In this document: one piece after another, positions 46,490 through 57,110 of the stretch
How positions within the stretch are numbered: position 1 is the first letter of the stretch
Layout: every line of letters starts with the position of its first letter
NCBI GenBank assembly: GCA_033064195.1
Contig: JARBJD010000141.1
Span: 1-64,000, forward strand
DNA length: 64,000 nucleotides
Reading direction: 5' to 3'
DNA from: Blattamonas nauphoetae
Lineage: Eukaryota > Preaxostyla > Oxymonadida
The notes under the pieces: model-generated
The model's input: only the letters and a program-made list of their open reading frames with translations
Databases searched by the model: none
Told to the model about the DNA's origin: nothing
Program-made: the position numbers and the translations under genes

Positions 46490-47668
46490 AAATGACATAG
46501 AAACCACACATGAAGGAAGGTTGGCCCTGATTCCTCTCAGCATAACATTGATGAAAGTTCCGCATTGAGTCTGGGTGCGTTTTCACATTTCAAAGGCTCT
46601 CATGATCGAGAGATGGTGCCAATTCTGGCAACTGCAATTCTTGGAAAGAGATCTTCATGTAGACCAAGAGATCTGCGCCAAGACAGATTTACAGATCTGT
46701 GTGTTTCGTGACTTTGGTTGTCGAACTTTCACGCCCTTTTTCTCTCTACTTTCTGAAATGTCATCGATGTAGTGACCATTCCGTACAAGTGGGTCTAAAA
46801 TGAGTCGGAAAAACCATTTGTGATCGTAAAACACAAGACCCTTGTTCCAAAAAGGAGCCAATTTCAAAAAGATGCTTTTGTCCGCTTCAGAATCGTCGTC
46901 CTTTCTCATTGGAGAACATGTTTTTATCACATCTTTTCACCTTGTTTTTGTGGATTTGGACAATTATGTCTGTGAATAGCTTTCTCAATCAAAGGTTCAG
47001 ATGTCCGAATCTCGACTTCGTTTCTTCTGTTGTAGATGGCCAAATTAGGTGAAACGACGCCTTTTTTATTCGTTTTGGGGCGAGATGGGGTGGAGGCAAC
47101 TTACATGCGAAGAGAGTGATATCCACTCATTTTGGTCTGTCGTTTGTTTATCTATCGTGTAAACTACTATTCTTTTCTGCCTGGAACGCATTGAAAAAGA
47201 GGAAAAGGGCAAACTCGCTCCCCAACATCTCTTGCCGAGATTCGTTTCGATTTTTATGGATCCACATGAAATGACTGGATCCTTTTTTTCCGATCCTTTT
47301 CAAATGGTTCCGCACTAAAATGCCTGTATCAAGAGAAAATCTTAAAAAACTGTGAAAGCCAGAAATGCACACATTTTTCTCAATTGATTGCCCTTTTTTT
47401 CTACAACCAGCCATCCGTATTGAATCAAATAAAAAGCATCAGTCAGCGAGAGAATTAGTTTTTGGTTCTTTCGCTTTTTTGAAAGGGTCGGATCTTCGTC
47501 AATTCAACACAATATGATCCATTACCTCATTATCGTTGTTTGGGGACCCTGCTTTTTTTTCAAATCTGCAATTTTCCACCGATTGAGGATGCACTAGAGG
47601 AGAACGACACGGTCTTATGGAGTCATTCTTTCTCTGAGAGATAGTGGTGTCTATGTGAGAAAAAAGAA
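46490..47668. other. Gene-less stretch with a fragment of the TAGTGG MITE
   Basis: About 47310-47440 matches the left-middle part of the TAGTGG/CCACTA family (AATGCACACATTTTT, CTACAACCAGCCATCCGT, ATTGAATCAAATAAAA). No intact ends are present, so this is a truncated relic. Nothing else recognised. Confidence 0.45.
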
Positions 47669-48156
47669 CCTTTGTGGGCATGGGTTCGGCACGTATGGTA
47701 AAGTTCGGCAGGTATGTCTTTTTGGTTTTCCTATCTGTATAGAAGAGTCCAAAATACGCGAATGCGATGAGATAGTGAGAAGGGAGAATATACATTATGT
47801 CATGAAATTTCAATGAGCCTTGATTTGAACTCAGAGGATAAAACGCGAAACCAGACTCATCCATGTTTGTCATTTTTTTGGATCTATGATTCGATGTAGA
47901 CAACAAATATCAAGATATCACTTCTAACTGATCTATCAAAGAAGAATCTCGATGCAATGATAGGATATCCTGGTGAGGAAGAAAAATGTGAGACAATTTT
48001 GAGAAGAGTGATGATCTAACTTTTCTATCTCATTTCAGCTTCTCTTCGGAATTAATCGAAAAGACTGAAGGAAAAGGGTATCAAGAAGGGACTGTAATAT
48101 GTAAAACTGAGATATCATACATCTGTGTGAAACACACGACATAATTTATTCTTTCC

Positions 48157-48687
48157 ATGAAATACGTCTCGGCATTAACAAAATCTCTCGTTCACACCGT
48201 GTATGCAACTCATTTCTCTCACATTTGTAATATTCTCAATTTTAGGAAAGATTGGATCGCTTCAACTCCAAATCAAGGAGAAATGAAATCAGACGAAGAT
48301 CCTGTGGAATCAGACGATCTGACAATCACTGACGAAAATGAACAACAAAACATGGAGATAGAAACCGTCAATGAGTGCATGAACAGCCTCCCATCCGGTT
48401 TGTTCCTCTCATTCATCGTGAACATGTCCATCCCTTTCGGTCATCTAGATCTCACTGGATCTCAGTCTCTGCTATTGACAAATCAGACTCTTGACCCAGT
48501 CAGAAAGCATACGAGTCAAGAAGAATTCGAAAGAAGGATTCGCACACCTGAATCAGCCTTGGAGTTTGCCCAAGAATGTGGGCTCCTCCCATCCTCAGTC
48601 AGCTGCCCTGCATGCGGAAAAATAGTATCAAACCTCCAAAAAAACAGACCTGATACAGAATCCGAATCTCGACAACCACACTTCTGA
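48157..48687 (+). CDS. N-terminal part of the Merlin-like transposase (zinc-ribbon half)
   Basis: A 176-codon frame; an internal ATG at 48283 (MKSDEDPVESDDL) is an alternative start. It is acidic at first, then carries ESALEFAQECGLLPSSVSCP and CPACGK near the C-terminus. A CPxCG knuckle after an L-x-x-x-G-L-L phrase is the usual front end of ISXO2/Merlin transposases. The matching second Cys pair should follow, but the frame stops at 48687. The intervening 305 bases before the catalytic frame may be an intron or decayed coding sequence. Confidence 0.65.
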   Translation: MKYVSALTKSLVHTVYATHFSHICNILNFRKDWIASTPNQGEMKSDEDPVESDDLTITDENEQQNMEIETVNECMNSLPSGLFLSFIVNMSIPFGHLDLTGSQSLLLTNQTLDPVRKHTSQEEFERRIRTPESALEFAQECGLLPSSVSCPACGKIVSNLQKNRPDTESESRQPHF

Positions 48688-48992
48688 TTGTGTCAGATCA
48701 AAATGCCTGATCATGAGATCAATTGACCTCAGGGTTTATTGTGGGCTCGAAGATCAAAAGTGAAAATCCTCGACTGTATATGACTTGAGGCCACTTTTTT
48801 CCAATTCAATTCACTGTCTATTGATGAAAATGACATATCTCTATTGAGAATTGTGAGGATGAAGTGAGTTATCAGAAGATTTTTGTGTTTCAAAGATCAA
48901 CCTTCCGTGAGATCAGTCAGATCAGTCTCCAATGTGTGTCGATAACTGATCAAACCATACTTTAAAATTCGAAACTCTCAATCAGCAAGATT

Positions 48993-50435
48993 TTGAGAAT
49001 ATTGCGATCTTTCTGGAAGAACGATTCGATTTCTACGATGCAAGCCGATTGCGGCATCGCAAAAGAAGCAGCAACGAAGTGGAGGAGAATATGTCGTCTT
49101 ATATCTTGTATTGCCCTTCAGAAGAGCGAAAAAAAGATCGGAGGACTTGGAAAGACAGTTGAAGTTGACGAAGCTCATATGATCCGATCAAAGGGAAGGC
49201 GTGGGAAGGGAAGAACAGGCTATTGGATGGTTGGAGGATGTGAAGTTGGAAATCCATCAGCCTACTTTGTGGAGATGGTGGCTTCGAGAGATCGAGCGAC
49301 ACTCGAAGAAGTTTGCAACAGAAGAATCAAGAAAGGAACCGAAATCGTGACTGATTTGTGGAAAGGATATGGATTTGCAGATACCAAAAAGAAAAAGCAC
49401 AATACTGTCAATCATTCTCGGAATGAATGGGTTGGACGGGATGGAGCGACCACAAACCACATCGAAGCAAGATGGAAACATGTCAGAGCTTCACTCCCAA
49501 AGAATGGTGTTCCAAGGTGGTTCCATGAAGGATATATCCAAGCTGAACAGCTCCGAAAGATGCCTTGGACATTTCAGGATTTTCTTCGTGAATGCGGATC
49601 CGTGACCAATGATCAACTGGATCTCATGATGTCTTTCGAGGACGAAGAAAAGCAGGCCACAATCAAACTGCTAACTGTGGACAATGATCGGAGAAAGAAG
49701 AACGCTGAACTGATCCAGAAATCAGATAAAGCAATCCGAAGTCACCACAACAGAAAACGCAAAGTGATCCAGAAGCAACAATCTCTGGCTCAAATCCAAC
49801 TGGACATCGTTCACGAGGTTCAACCACAACTCGAGGAAGAATGGGGTCCAGATTCACCTCGCTTTCTTCCACCCATCCAAAAGACAAAAAGGACACGTTC
49901 CACCAATCGTAATCCAGATTTCTACTATCCATCGATCTCAAAGAAAGAGAGACGCAAGCCTGGATTGGTGCAGTCACTTCTTCAACAACTGCAAAAGAAA
50001 TGGCACGAATTCAAGGTGGAGAATGTGGTTGGCGATGGGAATTGTGGATTCTATGCAGTTCAAAAATCCCTGACGCCAGAAGAACTGGAGGCTCATCCGG
50101 ACTTGCGGGGAGAACTTGCCGAGTGGGAAAGAACCAACTCTCACTTCTTCGAAGAATTTGGTGACAATTTCGAAGAGGGTTCCTATCAGGCTCATCTGGA
50201 TGTCATTGGAATTGACGGAAGATGGATCAGTGAACTGGACTTTGCAGGACTTTCTCACGTCCTCGTCCTAGAGACCCATTCTTTTTTCTTGAAATTTTTT
50301 TCAATAAATTCATTTCACCAAACAAACGATTCTACAACAAATTTCATCAAAATCGGTTCACAGGTTGTGAAGATATTGCTGAAACACTTTTTTTTCTTGG
50401 GCAAAACGTGGTATTTTGACGTTTTCTCGGAATAG
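48993..50435 (+). CDS. Merlin-like DDE transposase fused to a truncated OTU protease-like domain
   Basis: A 480-codon frame. Residues ~1-40 hold a helix-turn-helix (CGIAKEAATKWRRICR). Residues ~55-175 are an ISXO2-like core: VEVDEAHM (D59), IVTDLWKGYG (D121) and NHIEARWKH (E158), a DDE triad. Residues ~215-335 are a charged, basic linker. Residues ~341-426 resemble an OTU cysteine protease: VVGDGNCGFYAVQ with D348 and candidate nucleophile C351, then SYQAHLDVIGIDGRWISELD and FAGLSHVLVLE, matching the OTU W-x-x-E-L-x-x-L region. The usual catalytic His beyond this is absent because a MITE fragment begins at about 50270; the last ~55 codons are that repeat. It might mobilise the element and its MITEs. 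The OTU part is probably non-catalytic here. Confidence 0.82.
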   Translation: MRILRSFWKNDSISTMQADCGIAKEAATKWRRICRLISCIALQKSEKKIGGLGKTVEVDEAHMIRSKGRRGKGRTGYWMVGGCEVGNPSAYFVEMVASRDRATLEEVCNRRIKKGTEIVTDLWKGYGFADTKKKKHNTVNHSRNEWVGRDGATTNHIEARWKHVRASLPKNGVPRWFHEGYIQAEQLRKMPWTFQDFLRECGSVTNDQLDLMMSFEDEEKQATIKLLTVDNDRRKKNAELIQKSDKAIRSHHNRKRKVIQKQQSLAQIQLDIVHEVQPQLEEEWGPDSPRFLPPIQKTKRTRSTNRNPDFYYPSISKKERRKPGLVQSLLQQLQKKWHEFKVENVVGDGNCGFYAVQKSLTPEELEAHPDLRGELAEWERTNSHFFEEFGDNFEEGSYQAHLDVIGIDGRWISELDFAGLSHVLVLETHSFFLKFFSINSFHQTNDSTTNFIKIGSQVVKILLKHFFFLGKTWYFDVFSE

Positions 50436-50542
50436 CGGCGGGATATAATGCTAAAATTTTATTTTTTTCTTAGTTGGTCCAATATTGTCCCACACCGAAA
50501 AGAGCGTGGATTATTGATTTTCTTGGATTATTGACACTACTA
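50270..50542. mobile_element. Truncated TAGTGG/CCACTA MITE (right half) inside the Merlin element
   Basis: This resembles the right half of 30231-30828 (ATTTCATCAAAATCGGTTCA, the TTTCTCGGAAT region, TTTTTTTCTTAG) and ends CACTACTA followed by TAA. The left half is missing. It supplies the final codons and stop of the transposase/OTU frame. Confidence 0.75.
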
Positions 50543-50791
50543 TAAAAATCATTCACCTTCACTCCACATTCATTCCTTTCTTTCTCTTTTTTTTCTAAAA
50601 AATGGGGGTAATCCAAAAGATAAATGATCACTTTGTTAAAAAAGTCGACTTTTCAACCATCCCAACTCTTGGAAGCTCTGTTTTAGTAACCCAGAACCTG
50701 TGACATACATTCCGAACTTTTGCCATACATACAGAACTTTTGCCATACATTCCGAACTTTACCATACATACCGAACCCATGCCCCTTTGTG

Positions 50792-53039
50792 TTTTAGAAA
50801 AATTTCTTAACGAATCTGTTGACCCCACTTTGTCTGATCCAGGATATGAAAAAAGATCTTCGGATAATCATCACCCAGTTTTGCTATTGATGTGCTCTTA
50901 ATCTTTTCAGACAAATATGATCTTTCCGAAATTGATTAAGTGATAAAAGACGATGTCATTGATCTCCCCCATAATTACTGTGAACTTTCATCTGATGGTT
51001 CATCAAAACAGAGGTTGGAAAAAAGAATGTGATGACACAATCGATGCAATAGGCATGGCTGACCGGCCAAAAGTGCCGGTCAGTGTCACCCGAGAATAAT
51101 TACAAGGGACAGATCTCACTCGAACTCTAAATTGCTTGAGATTTCCTTCAAACAGGATACCATACAGAAATACATGTCAACAAATGCTTTCTGAACCCGT
51201 TTAGTCGCCTCATTCGATTTGTTTGTCCGATCCATTTCACGTTCGTAATCGTGGAACCTATTCTGAGCGGAGTGCCCTCGCTTTTTTCATCTCTTCCTTC
51301 CTCATGCGTTTGAGACCGTTATTTCTCTCTTTCTCTGTCATATTCTCATTGTTCTTCAGAGCACACACAGATTCATCATCTCTCAAGTCATCCTCGAAAA
51401 TGCACCGTACGGAAGCATCTCGCAGACACAACTGCTGTTGATGGAGGATTCTGACGATGTCTGAACAGATCACAGCGTGGACACTCGACCTTCGCTCGCT
51501 GAGACTTCGGTGATGTTCTCACAACTATTCCAGCTGTTGGGGAGGATGATCAAGGAAAAACACGAAGAGGATGAGATAAAACTGATTCATGCTCCCTATT
51601 CAGCAGATTCTGTCATAGAAGGTTGATCAAAGCCAGTCAGCACATCTCGAATGATGATGTGTTCGCTTGATCATTTGCATCATTCCTCTTTCATCTCTCA
51701 TGCCTCCTCCTCTCAAATTCATGTCACCTCGTCCATCACACTTGGTTCACTTGTCTAGTTCGTCGACTCGGATCCGGACCGTCGCTGTCAAACATCAACA
51801 CCAACTGCAACCGCCGCCTGTATTCCCTCTTCACTCGAAACTTCTTGCTCTTCTCCATGCTCTTTGCCTGACAAGATGAATACCTGGATTGTGCAGAGTT
51901 TTGGGTGTTGATCTCCCTCGAACTGTCAGACAACTAGCCCTTGAGATTGCAGCTGGAAATTACCATCTTGAACACCATAAAGCTCTTCAGAACGATGCCT
52001 GATGTGGATGTGTCAGTGTAGGAGTTAGTGGAGGCACAGGGTGTACCATATTGTCTTCCCCCTTCATATCTCTCTCTGTCTAGTATTCCTCTTCTCTATC
52101 AGACACAACACTTTCAGATGAAGGCGACATACCCTATTCGCCTTGTAGTACGCTCTCTCGTCATCGCACCTTCATTTCCGACCTCGACGCACTCTTCTCT
52201 TTGTTCAGAAGCCTATCTATCAACGTTGCAATTCACAATCAACTCCCAACACGCCCTCTCAGATCCAAGACAGCCTAGATGTCATCAATTTGTCTGTAAT
52301 ATCGGCTTGAATATCGATTTAGCTGTTTTTTGATTCGATCTCTGAGGCTAGCATCTTACGTCTTGTCTTGACGGCCATCTAGCTTTCACGTTGGATTTTG
52401 TCTTTATCATTCATTGAATAAAAGGGTGGCTGGTTACGAGAACTATTTCAGTGAGATTCGATGAATAAGTTTGATCAATGGTCCATAACTTTTTTTCTTT
52501 TCAATGTTGACTCAAATGATTGAAAATAAGTGTGAAATACCTTGATTGAAATGATAATTCTTCATTGATTGACAATTCGAAGAAAGTTCACGGATATTCA
52601 CGTCCCTGATTTACTTTTTCAGTTTCAACGGAATCCACTTCGGAGAAATTGTAACTCCCGACTATGGGTTCCGATATTTCTCCGGTCACTGACCGTCAAT
52701 ACTTTTCGGCAAAAACTGACTGGTCAGTGCCGGCCAGCCATGCCTACGATGCAAGTCTTCCTCCTTGCTTCACCGTTGTCAGTGTTGAGTTGAGTGAGAG
52801 TTACTTCGACATCAGTAAGTGCTTTCAGTCCCCGCTCCGTCTCCAACCAGATGTTCCAGCTTGGCGAACGATGAGTCTATGTCATTCAAATGCTGCTGCG
52901 ATCGAAGTGAATGCCATGGAAGCACCGAAATTTCGTTTCCAGTAAGAGAGTGTGTGGCTTCTCTATTTGCAAAACAAGTGGATGCAAATAGGGCAGCAGG
53001 TTTGAGATAAGAAACAGCCGCTCCAGAGGACAGAGAACT
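50792..53039. other. Gene-less stretch, possible old beta-helix remnants
   Basis: No gene can be supported. Parts of 51200-52330 are C/T-rich with Ser/Pro-rich short frames, like decayed surface genes, but no family phrase was found. Near 52700 a GGTCAGTGCCGGCCAGCC phrase recalls the GACCGGCCAAAAGTGCCGGT phrase near 51062; they could be ends of an unrecognised repeat. Confidence 0.3.
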
Positions 53040-53355
53040 GCATATGGATGTGCCATTCAAGAGAGGCGGTTTTCACGTGTCAATTGAGATCTCATTCTTC
53101 AGTGAAGTCCACATTGTGACCCAGGCTTCGTGAGATTGTGTGACTGTCGACAACAGCATTACTTCCAAAATCTCCGTTCTTGTTGGGTGTTTTCATCAGT
53201 TCGAGTGTGTCTTCGAAACCGTCTGAAATCAGAGCTTCCATCATCCGTTTCCCAGAATGGGTCACTTCCGGGCCTTCTTTCTTCTATTCTTTCATCGAAA
53301 AGTTGATGTGGGTCAGAAGAACCCAGAGAGCCTGACCATCTTCGAAGAACGATTA
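53040..53355 (-). pseudogene. C-terminal fragment of an ARM-like gene, cut by an insertion
   Basis: Minus-strand sequence matches the C-terminal third of the ARM-like family (compare 62719-62960): the segments around 53320 (SLGSSDPHQLF in a shifted frame), 53230 and 53170 line up with its TTLLNINSSL, QALFSEGFEDT and KNGYY regions. The conserved post-gene segment follows at about 53040-53100. The rest of the gene is lost at 53356, where another repeat begins. Several frame changes. Confidence 0.6.
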
Positions 53356-54333
53356 CCATGGGTCGGCATGTCCTATAGGCAGGACATCATAGGACAGCCA
53401 AAAAGAGGAGGACAATTTGGATAAAAGTGCTGATGACAGGAATTGAACCAGTCTCCTGCTTTGCCAGTCAGTGAAAACCTAAAATGAAAAATGAGGAAAG
53501 ATACGAGACAATAATGCACATTTTCTGTTTTAGAATCATTTCAATACTGTTTTTTCACCCTATTTTGATGAAAATCGCAAAAGTTGTCCAAAAGCAGTCG
53601 ATCAGCCCACCATAGGACACGATAGGACAATTTTAAATCAGGCTCAAACCATAGGACATTGAAGCTTTTTGACACCTTCACAATATTTGCATCTGAATTT
53701 AGCAATAAAATCGAGGGAGGACAATTGTCAGGGTTGGGAGGCGTGAGTACTTTTAGGCTTATCGTGAGATCTTTTGACCTCACGATGAGATTTTTGGGTG
53801 AGATCAATCTCCTATTTAAGCGTATCAATTTCTTCAGTTATAGATTGTTGTCTCTCTCTGATTTTGAATATTTCATGACAAAAATGATTCCACTTCACCC
53901 CTATTGACTTACTGTCCTGCTTACTGTCACAAAAACGGTTTGAGGACGCATCTTTCCCAGGTTAATTCATGAAACTGTACTTTCCTCATTCTATATGAAC
54001 TCGTATCTCACAAAAACAGTCTTATGATAGCCTTTTCATCTCTTTCCGCACGTGTATCCTCTTTTGAAGAACTTTTCAAGCTCTGTTTATGAGGATTCAA
54101 CAGCTTCAATGGGCTTGTTTTGACTCAACATTATGATTGCATATTTTACTTTTGATAACGAAATTTGAGCAAACATAGTATTTTTAGAAGCTTTAAGAGT
54201 CAAATTGAAAGAAATCGGGAGGTGAGATCGAAAAACGGTGAGATCGGTCTGATCGAATCCCATGCCTGACAATTGTCCTGTCCTGTCCTATCGTGTCCTA
54301 TGGTGGCCCGATCTGTCCTCTCAAACCATCATT
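53356..54333. mobile_element. CCATGGG-family element end, carrying a nested MITE
   Basis: It starts CCATGGGTCGGCATGTCCT directly after TA (53354-53355). About 53356-53690 is an inverted copy of 62250-62580. Inside, CCACCATAGGACACGATAGG at about 53600 is inverted near 54290, which may mark a smaller internal repeat. A hAT-like MITE (53729-54268) sits within and a pogo-like element follows at 54336. The other terminus of this copy was not found. Confidence 0.6.
53729..54268. mobile_element. hAT-like MITE of a second family (540 bp, 8-bp TSD)
   Basis: Begins CAGGGTTGGGAGGC and ends GAATCCCATGCCTG, flanked by ACAATTGT at 53721-53728 and 54269-54276. TIRs are short and imperfect, with sub-terminal GAGATC/GATCTC motifs. 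It has no sequence similarity to the CAGGCATCTGAG family apart from CAGG/CCTG. No coding capacity. Confidence 0.82.
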
Positions 54334-54335
54334 TA

Positions 54336-56364
54336 CAGTCTGGTTCTAACCCGCCCACGTGGCTCAAACCCGCCCATGCGCCATCAGGAACACTGAACCA
54401 CAAGGCATTTTCACTTTTTTCCTTTTCTTCCACCTTTCACCTATTATTTTGAATCTCACATTTTTCGAAACTAATAATCAAGAAATGTTGTTTCATATTG
54501 ACGAATTCATCGGCATACTTTAAAATCGTCGTTGATCAACCCCACAGTTTTCATGAAATCAGATTCTGACAGAACGACACTTCATCGTGAGCTGGGGACG
54601 GTTGAATACCGCTCTATGACGAATCCAGTCGAAAAGGCGGCACATTTACACCTCAATACCGGCGCCACGAAGAAGGACTGCGCCCAGATATGTGACGCAT
54701 CATACGACGCTGTAAAAAGAGCTGTCAAGGCAATTCGCGAAAATCGTCCAATTCAACGGGCAGGACGCCCTCATTACTTGTGTGAAGATGCCGAGCATGA
54801 ATTGGCAGAAATAGCAAAAAAGAAAGGGAAGGGAACAAAAAGTTCCAATTGCATCTTTAATCCAACCTGTATGTTTTCAATTTTTCTCTATTTTACTCAT
54901 AGGCACGCGAGATACAATCCTCTTACGTAAAAGACGAGGTGAAGTCACCTACACTGAACAGATCGTACATCCGATCCTTCATCAAACGCACAGATTCTCT
55001 CTCAGCCTCGCCAGTAACAATTATGGAACCTGAAAGAATTTCCGCTTTGTCTGTTTCAAATATTTGTGCGTGGTTTAATCTTTTGAAAACACCACAAAAC
55101 AATTCAAAATCAAAACCCGCAACATTTTCAACATGGACGAGTCCTCTCTCAGAATTGACAATCACTCATTCGCTTTCAGCGTCCATGACTCATCTCTCCC
55201 TCCACCTGTGATAAACAAAGCGAAACGAGTCAAAACGCAAGCATACTGATTTCTGTGTGTGCTGATGGATCGATCCTCAAGTCCCATATCTTGTGGCCGA
55301 AGAAGACGCCAGCGACAGAATTCCGTGGAATCGAAACCCACAACATGCAGATGCATTACACTGAAAGTGGATGGATGACGTCCGATCTTTTCGTTGAGAT
55401 CATGGAAAATCGATCTTCCCAGAGATTGTTGCAAGAAGAGAGAAAAACCCGCCGAATGCGAAATCCCTCGTTCTGTTCGACGGGCATCAGTCTAGAAATG
55501 ATGTTAGACTTCACAGACTTGCAGATTCATTCAATATTGTGCTTCTCAGACTCCCCCCACACACAACATCACTTCTCCAACCTTGCGACAGATTCGTTTT
55601 TTCCAATTTCAAACGCACACTCAACGACTCATTCATCTCTGAGTCTCACACTACTTCCTCTGAATATCGGAAAGCCATGTATCCAGCACTCGTCTCCGCC
55701 GTTCACAGTGCTTCCAACCCTGAAACCATTCTATCGTCTTTCCGAGAGACAGGTCTCGTCCCATTCGATCCCAATGTCGTTTTACGACAATTCCACAAGA
55801 AGTATCTGCCAAAAGAAGAGCCAATTCCAATTTACTCGGAGGTTGTGAAGGACACTCAAATCATGTCAGCTGTCTCTCACTATGGAACCGTTCTCAATAT
55901 GGCTCCTCAAAATACTTCCTCATCATCTGATCAACCTGTCCCTGTCCCAAAAAAGATTAAACGAACTCATTCGACACGAAAAGAATCTCGACAAAGTGAT
56001 GAATCGCAGAAAACTCCGAAAAAGTACATACAAACAACTTTGCCGCTGACAACTCCATCAACAACAAGCGTAAAAATGTCTCGACATATGGATAGAGACG
56101 ATGATAGTTCCTAAATTCTCTCACCTCACCAAAAATTCCGACAAATTTGATCAGTCACTCACCAACATTTATCATTCGTTATCGGTGTTCTGTTTGAGAA
56201 ATATTTGTAAATCTATCTGTAAATGATGTGAGAACGGTGAATTGAGAAAGAATTTAAAAATCAATGTGTTAATAGTGAAAACTTTCATTTTCACGATCGA
56301 TCCCATTTTCATCTCCAAACGCGGGGGCGGGTTAGAGCCGCGTGGGCGGGTTTGAGCCAGACTG
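54336..56364. mobile_element. pogo-like DNA transposon, decayed (2029 bp, TA TSD)
   Basis: TIRs of ~45 bp (54336-54380 and 56320-56364) start CAGTCTGG and are flanked by TA at 54334-54335 and 56365-56366. Each TIR holds two tandem copies of a TGGCTCAAACCCGCCCACG-like 19-mer, a possible double transposase binding site. The inside encodes a decayed DDE transposase on the plus strand. Confidence 0.9.
54532..56114 (+). pseudogene. Decayed pogo-like transposase gene
   Basis: The frame 54532-54930 carries a helix-turn-helix (ATKKDCAQICDASYDAVKRA) and a GRPHYLCED linker. Next comes 54939-55110 (TLNRSYIRSFIKR, MEPERISALSVSNICAWF), then, in another frame, FNMDESSLRIDN near 55130 with the first catalytic Asp, CADGSILKSHILWPKK at 55258, VLFDGHQSRNDV near 55470 with the second, and LPPHTTSLLQPCDRFVFSNF near 55550 with the third. 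The final 55539-56114 piece has a Lys/Ser/Thr-rich tail. About four frame changes separate these, one possibly a 34-nt intron (54869-54902). Inactive as it stands. Confidence 0.75.
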
Positions 56365-56369
56365 TATCT

Positions 56370-57110
56370 CAAACACACCTCAACTCTGCTAAATGGGACT
56401 TTTGTCTCCGGAGACTGATTTGTAGAGGTACTCTGTGCGCTTTTATTCTAGTTGTTATTGTCAATTTTATCTCACTCTTCTTTTAAAGACAATGAACATC
56501 GTGGCTCGGGATGACATCGACATGATCGAACAGAACGGTTTCGTTCAATAAAGAAGATATCTGTCTGCTCTTTTTTATGCTCTATTCTCTATATTTCCTC
56601 CATTTCACATTTCAATGCGAATCGAACTCGTTTTCACAGAATCTTTATGACAGGATGAGTATAAAGAGAAACGAGTGATACTGATCATGAAAATATTGAA
56701 GTCTCAGTACCTTGTATGCTCCTCTCTTCTTTGTATCTCACTGATTTCCATCTAACTACTTTACAAGGGTTTGGATCACAGGATCAGCCATCCGTCTGAC
56801 TCGATCAAACTGAACTGAAATACAAGATTGCAAAGAAGCCGGTTCCCTCTAATATCAATTAATTTTCTCATCTTTCCCATCTTCTCTTGTTTGAACAGGG
56901 ATCGAACTCGTTCTCGTTCTAGCATTTCTTGTGACCTTGTTTGTTTCTCTTCACGGTTTGTTTGCCTGTTTCCTTCCTCCGAACTCTTTTGACTTTATTC
57001 TTTTATTTTCTTTCTCATCGATTGTTTTATTTTCTTATCTTTAGGATTGTCATTCTGAACAAAACTGGATACTCGCTGTCTGGCATGTCACGCTGTTTTT
57101 CTCTGACCGC
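56370..57110. other. Gene-less T-rich stretch
   Basis: Only short frames; a 61-codon plus-strand frame at 56941-57126 is Phe/Leu-rich and hydrophobic, without further support. No repeat identified. Confidence 0.35.

Larger units (their letters stand above)
47677..50783. mobile_element. Merlin-like DNA transposon (3107 bp, 8-bp TSD)
   Basis: It starts GGCATGGGTTCGG and ends with its reverse complement, flanked by a perfect 8-bp direct repeat CCTTTGTG (47669-47676 and 50784-50791). Just inside the ends are ~20-bp subterminal repeats of AAGTTCGGAATGTATGGCAA type, about two on the left and three or four on the right. The inside encodes an ISXO2/IS1595-like DDE transposase. Enzyme type and 8-bp TSD together fit the Merlin superfamily. 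A 3' fragment of the TAGTGG MITE lies inside it at 50270-50542. Confidence 0.92.

Noticed and set aside
47310-50542. A single TAGTGG MITE split in two by the Merlin element
   Set aside because: The left fragment lies outside the Merlin ends while the right half lies inside them, and the TSD shows Merlin landed at 47676/50784, so they are separate fragments.
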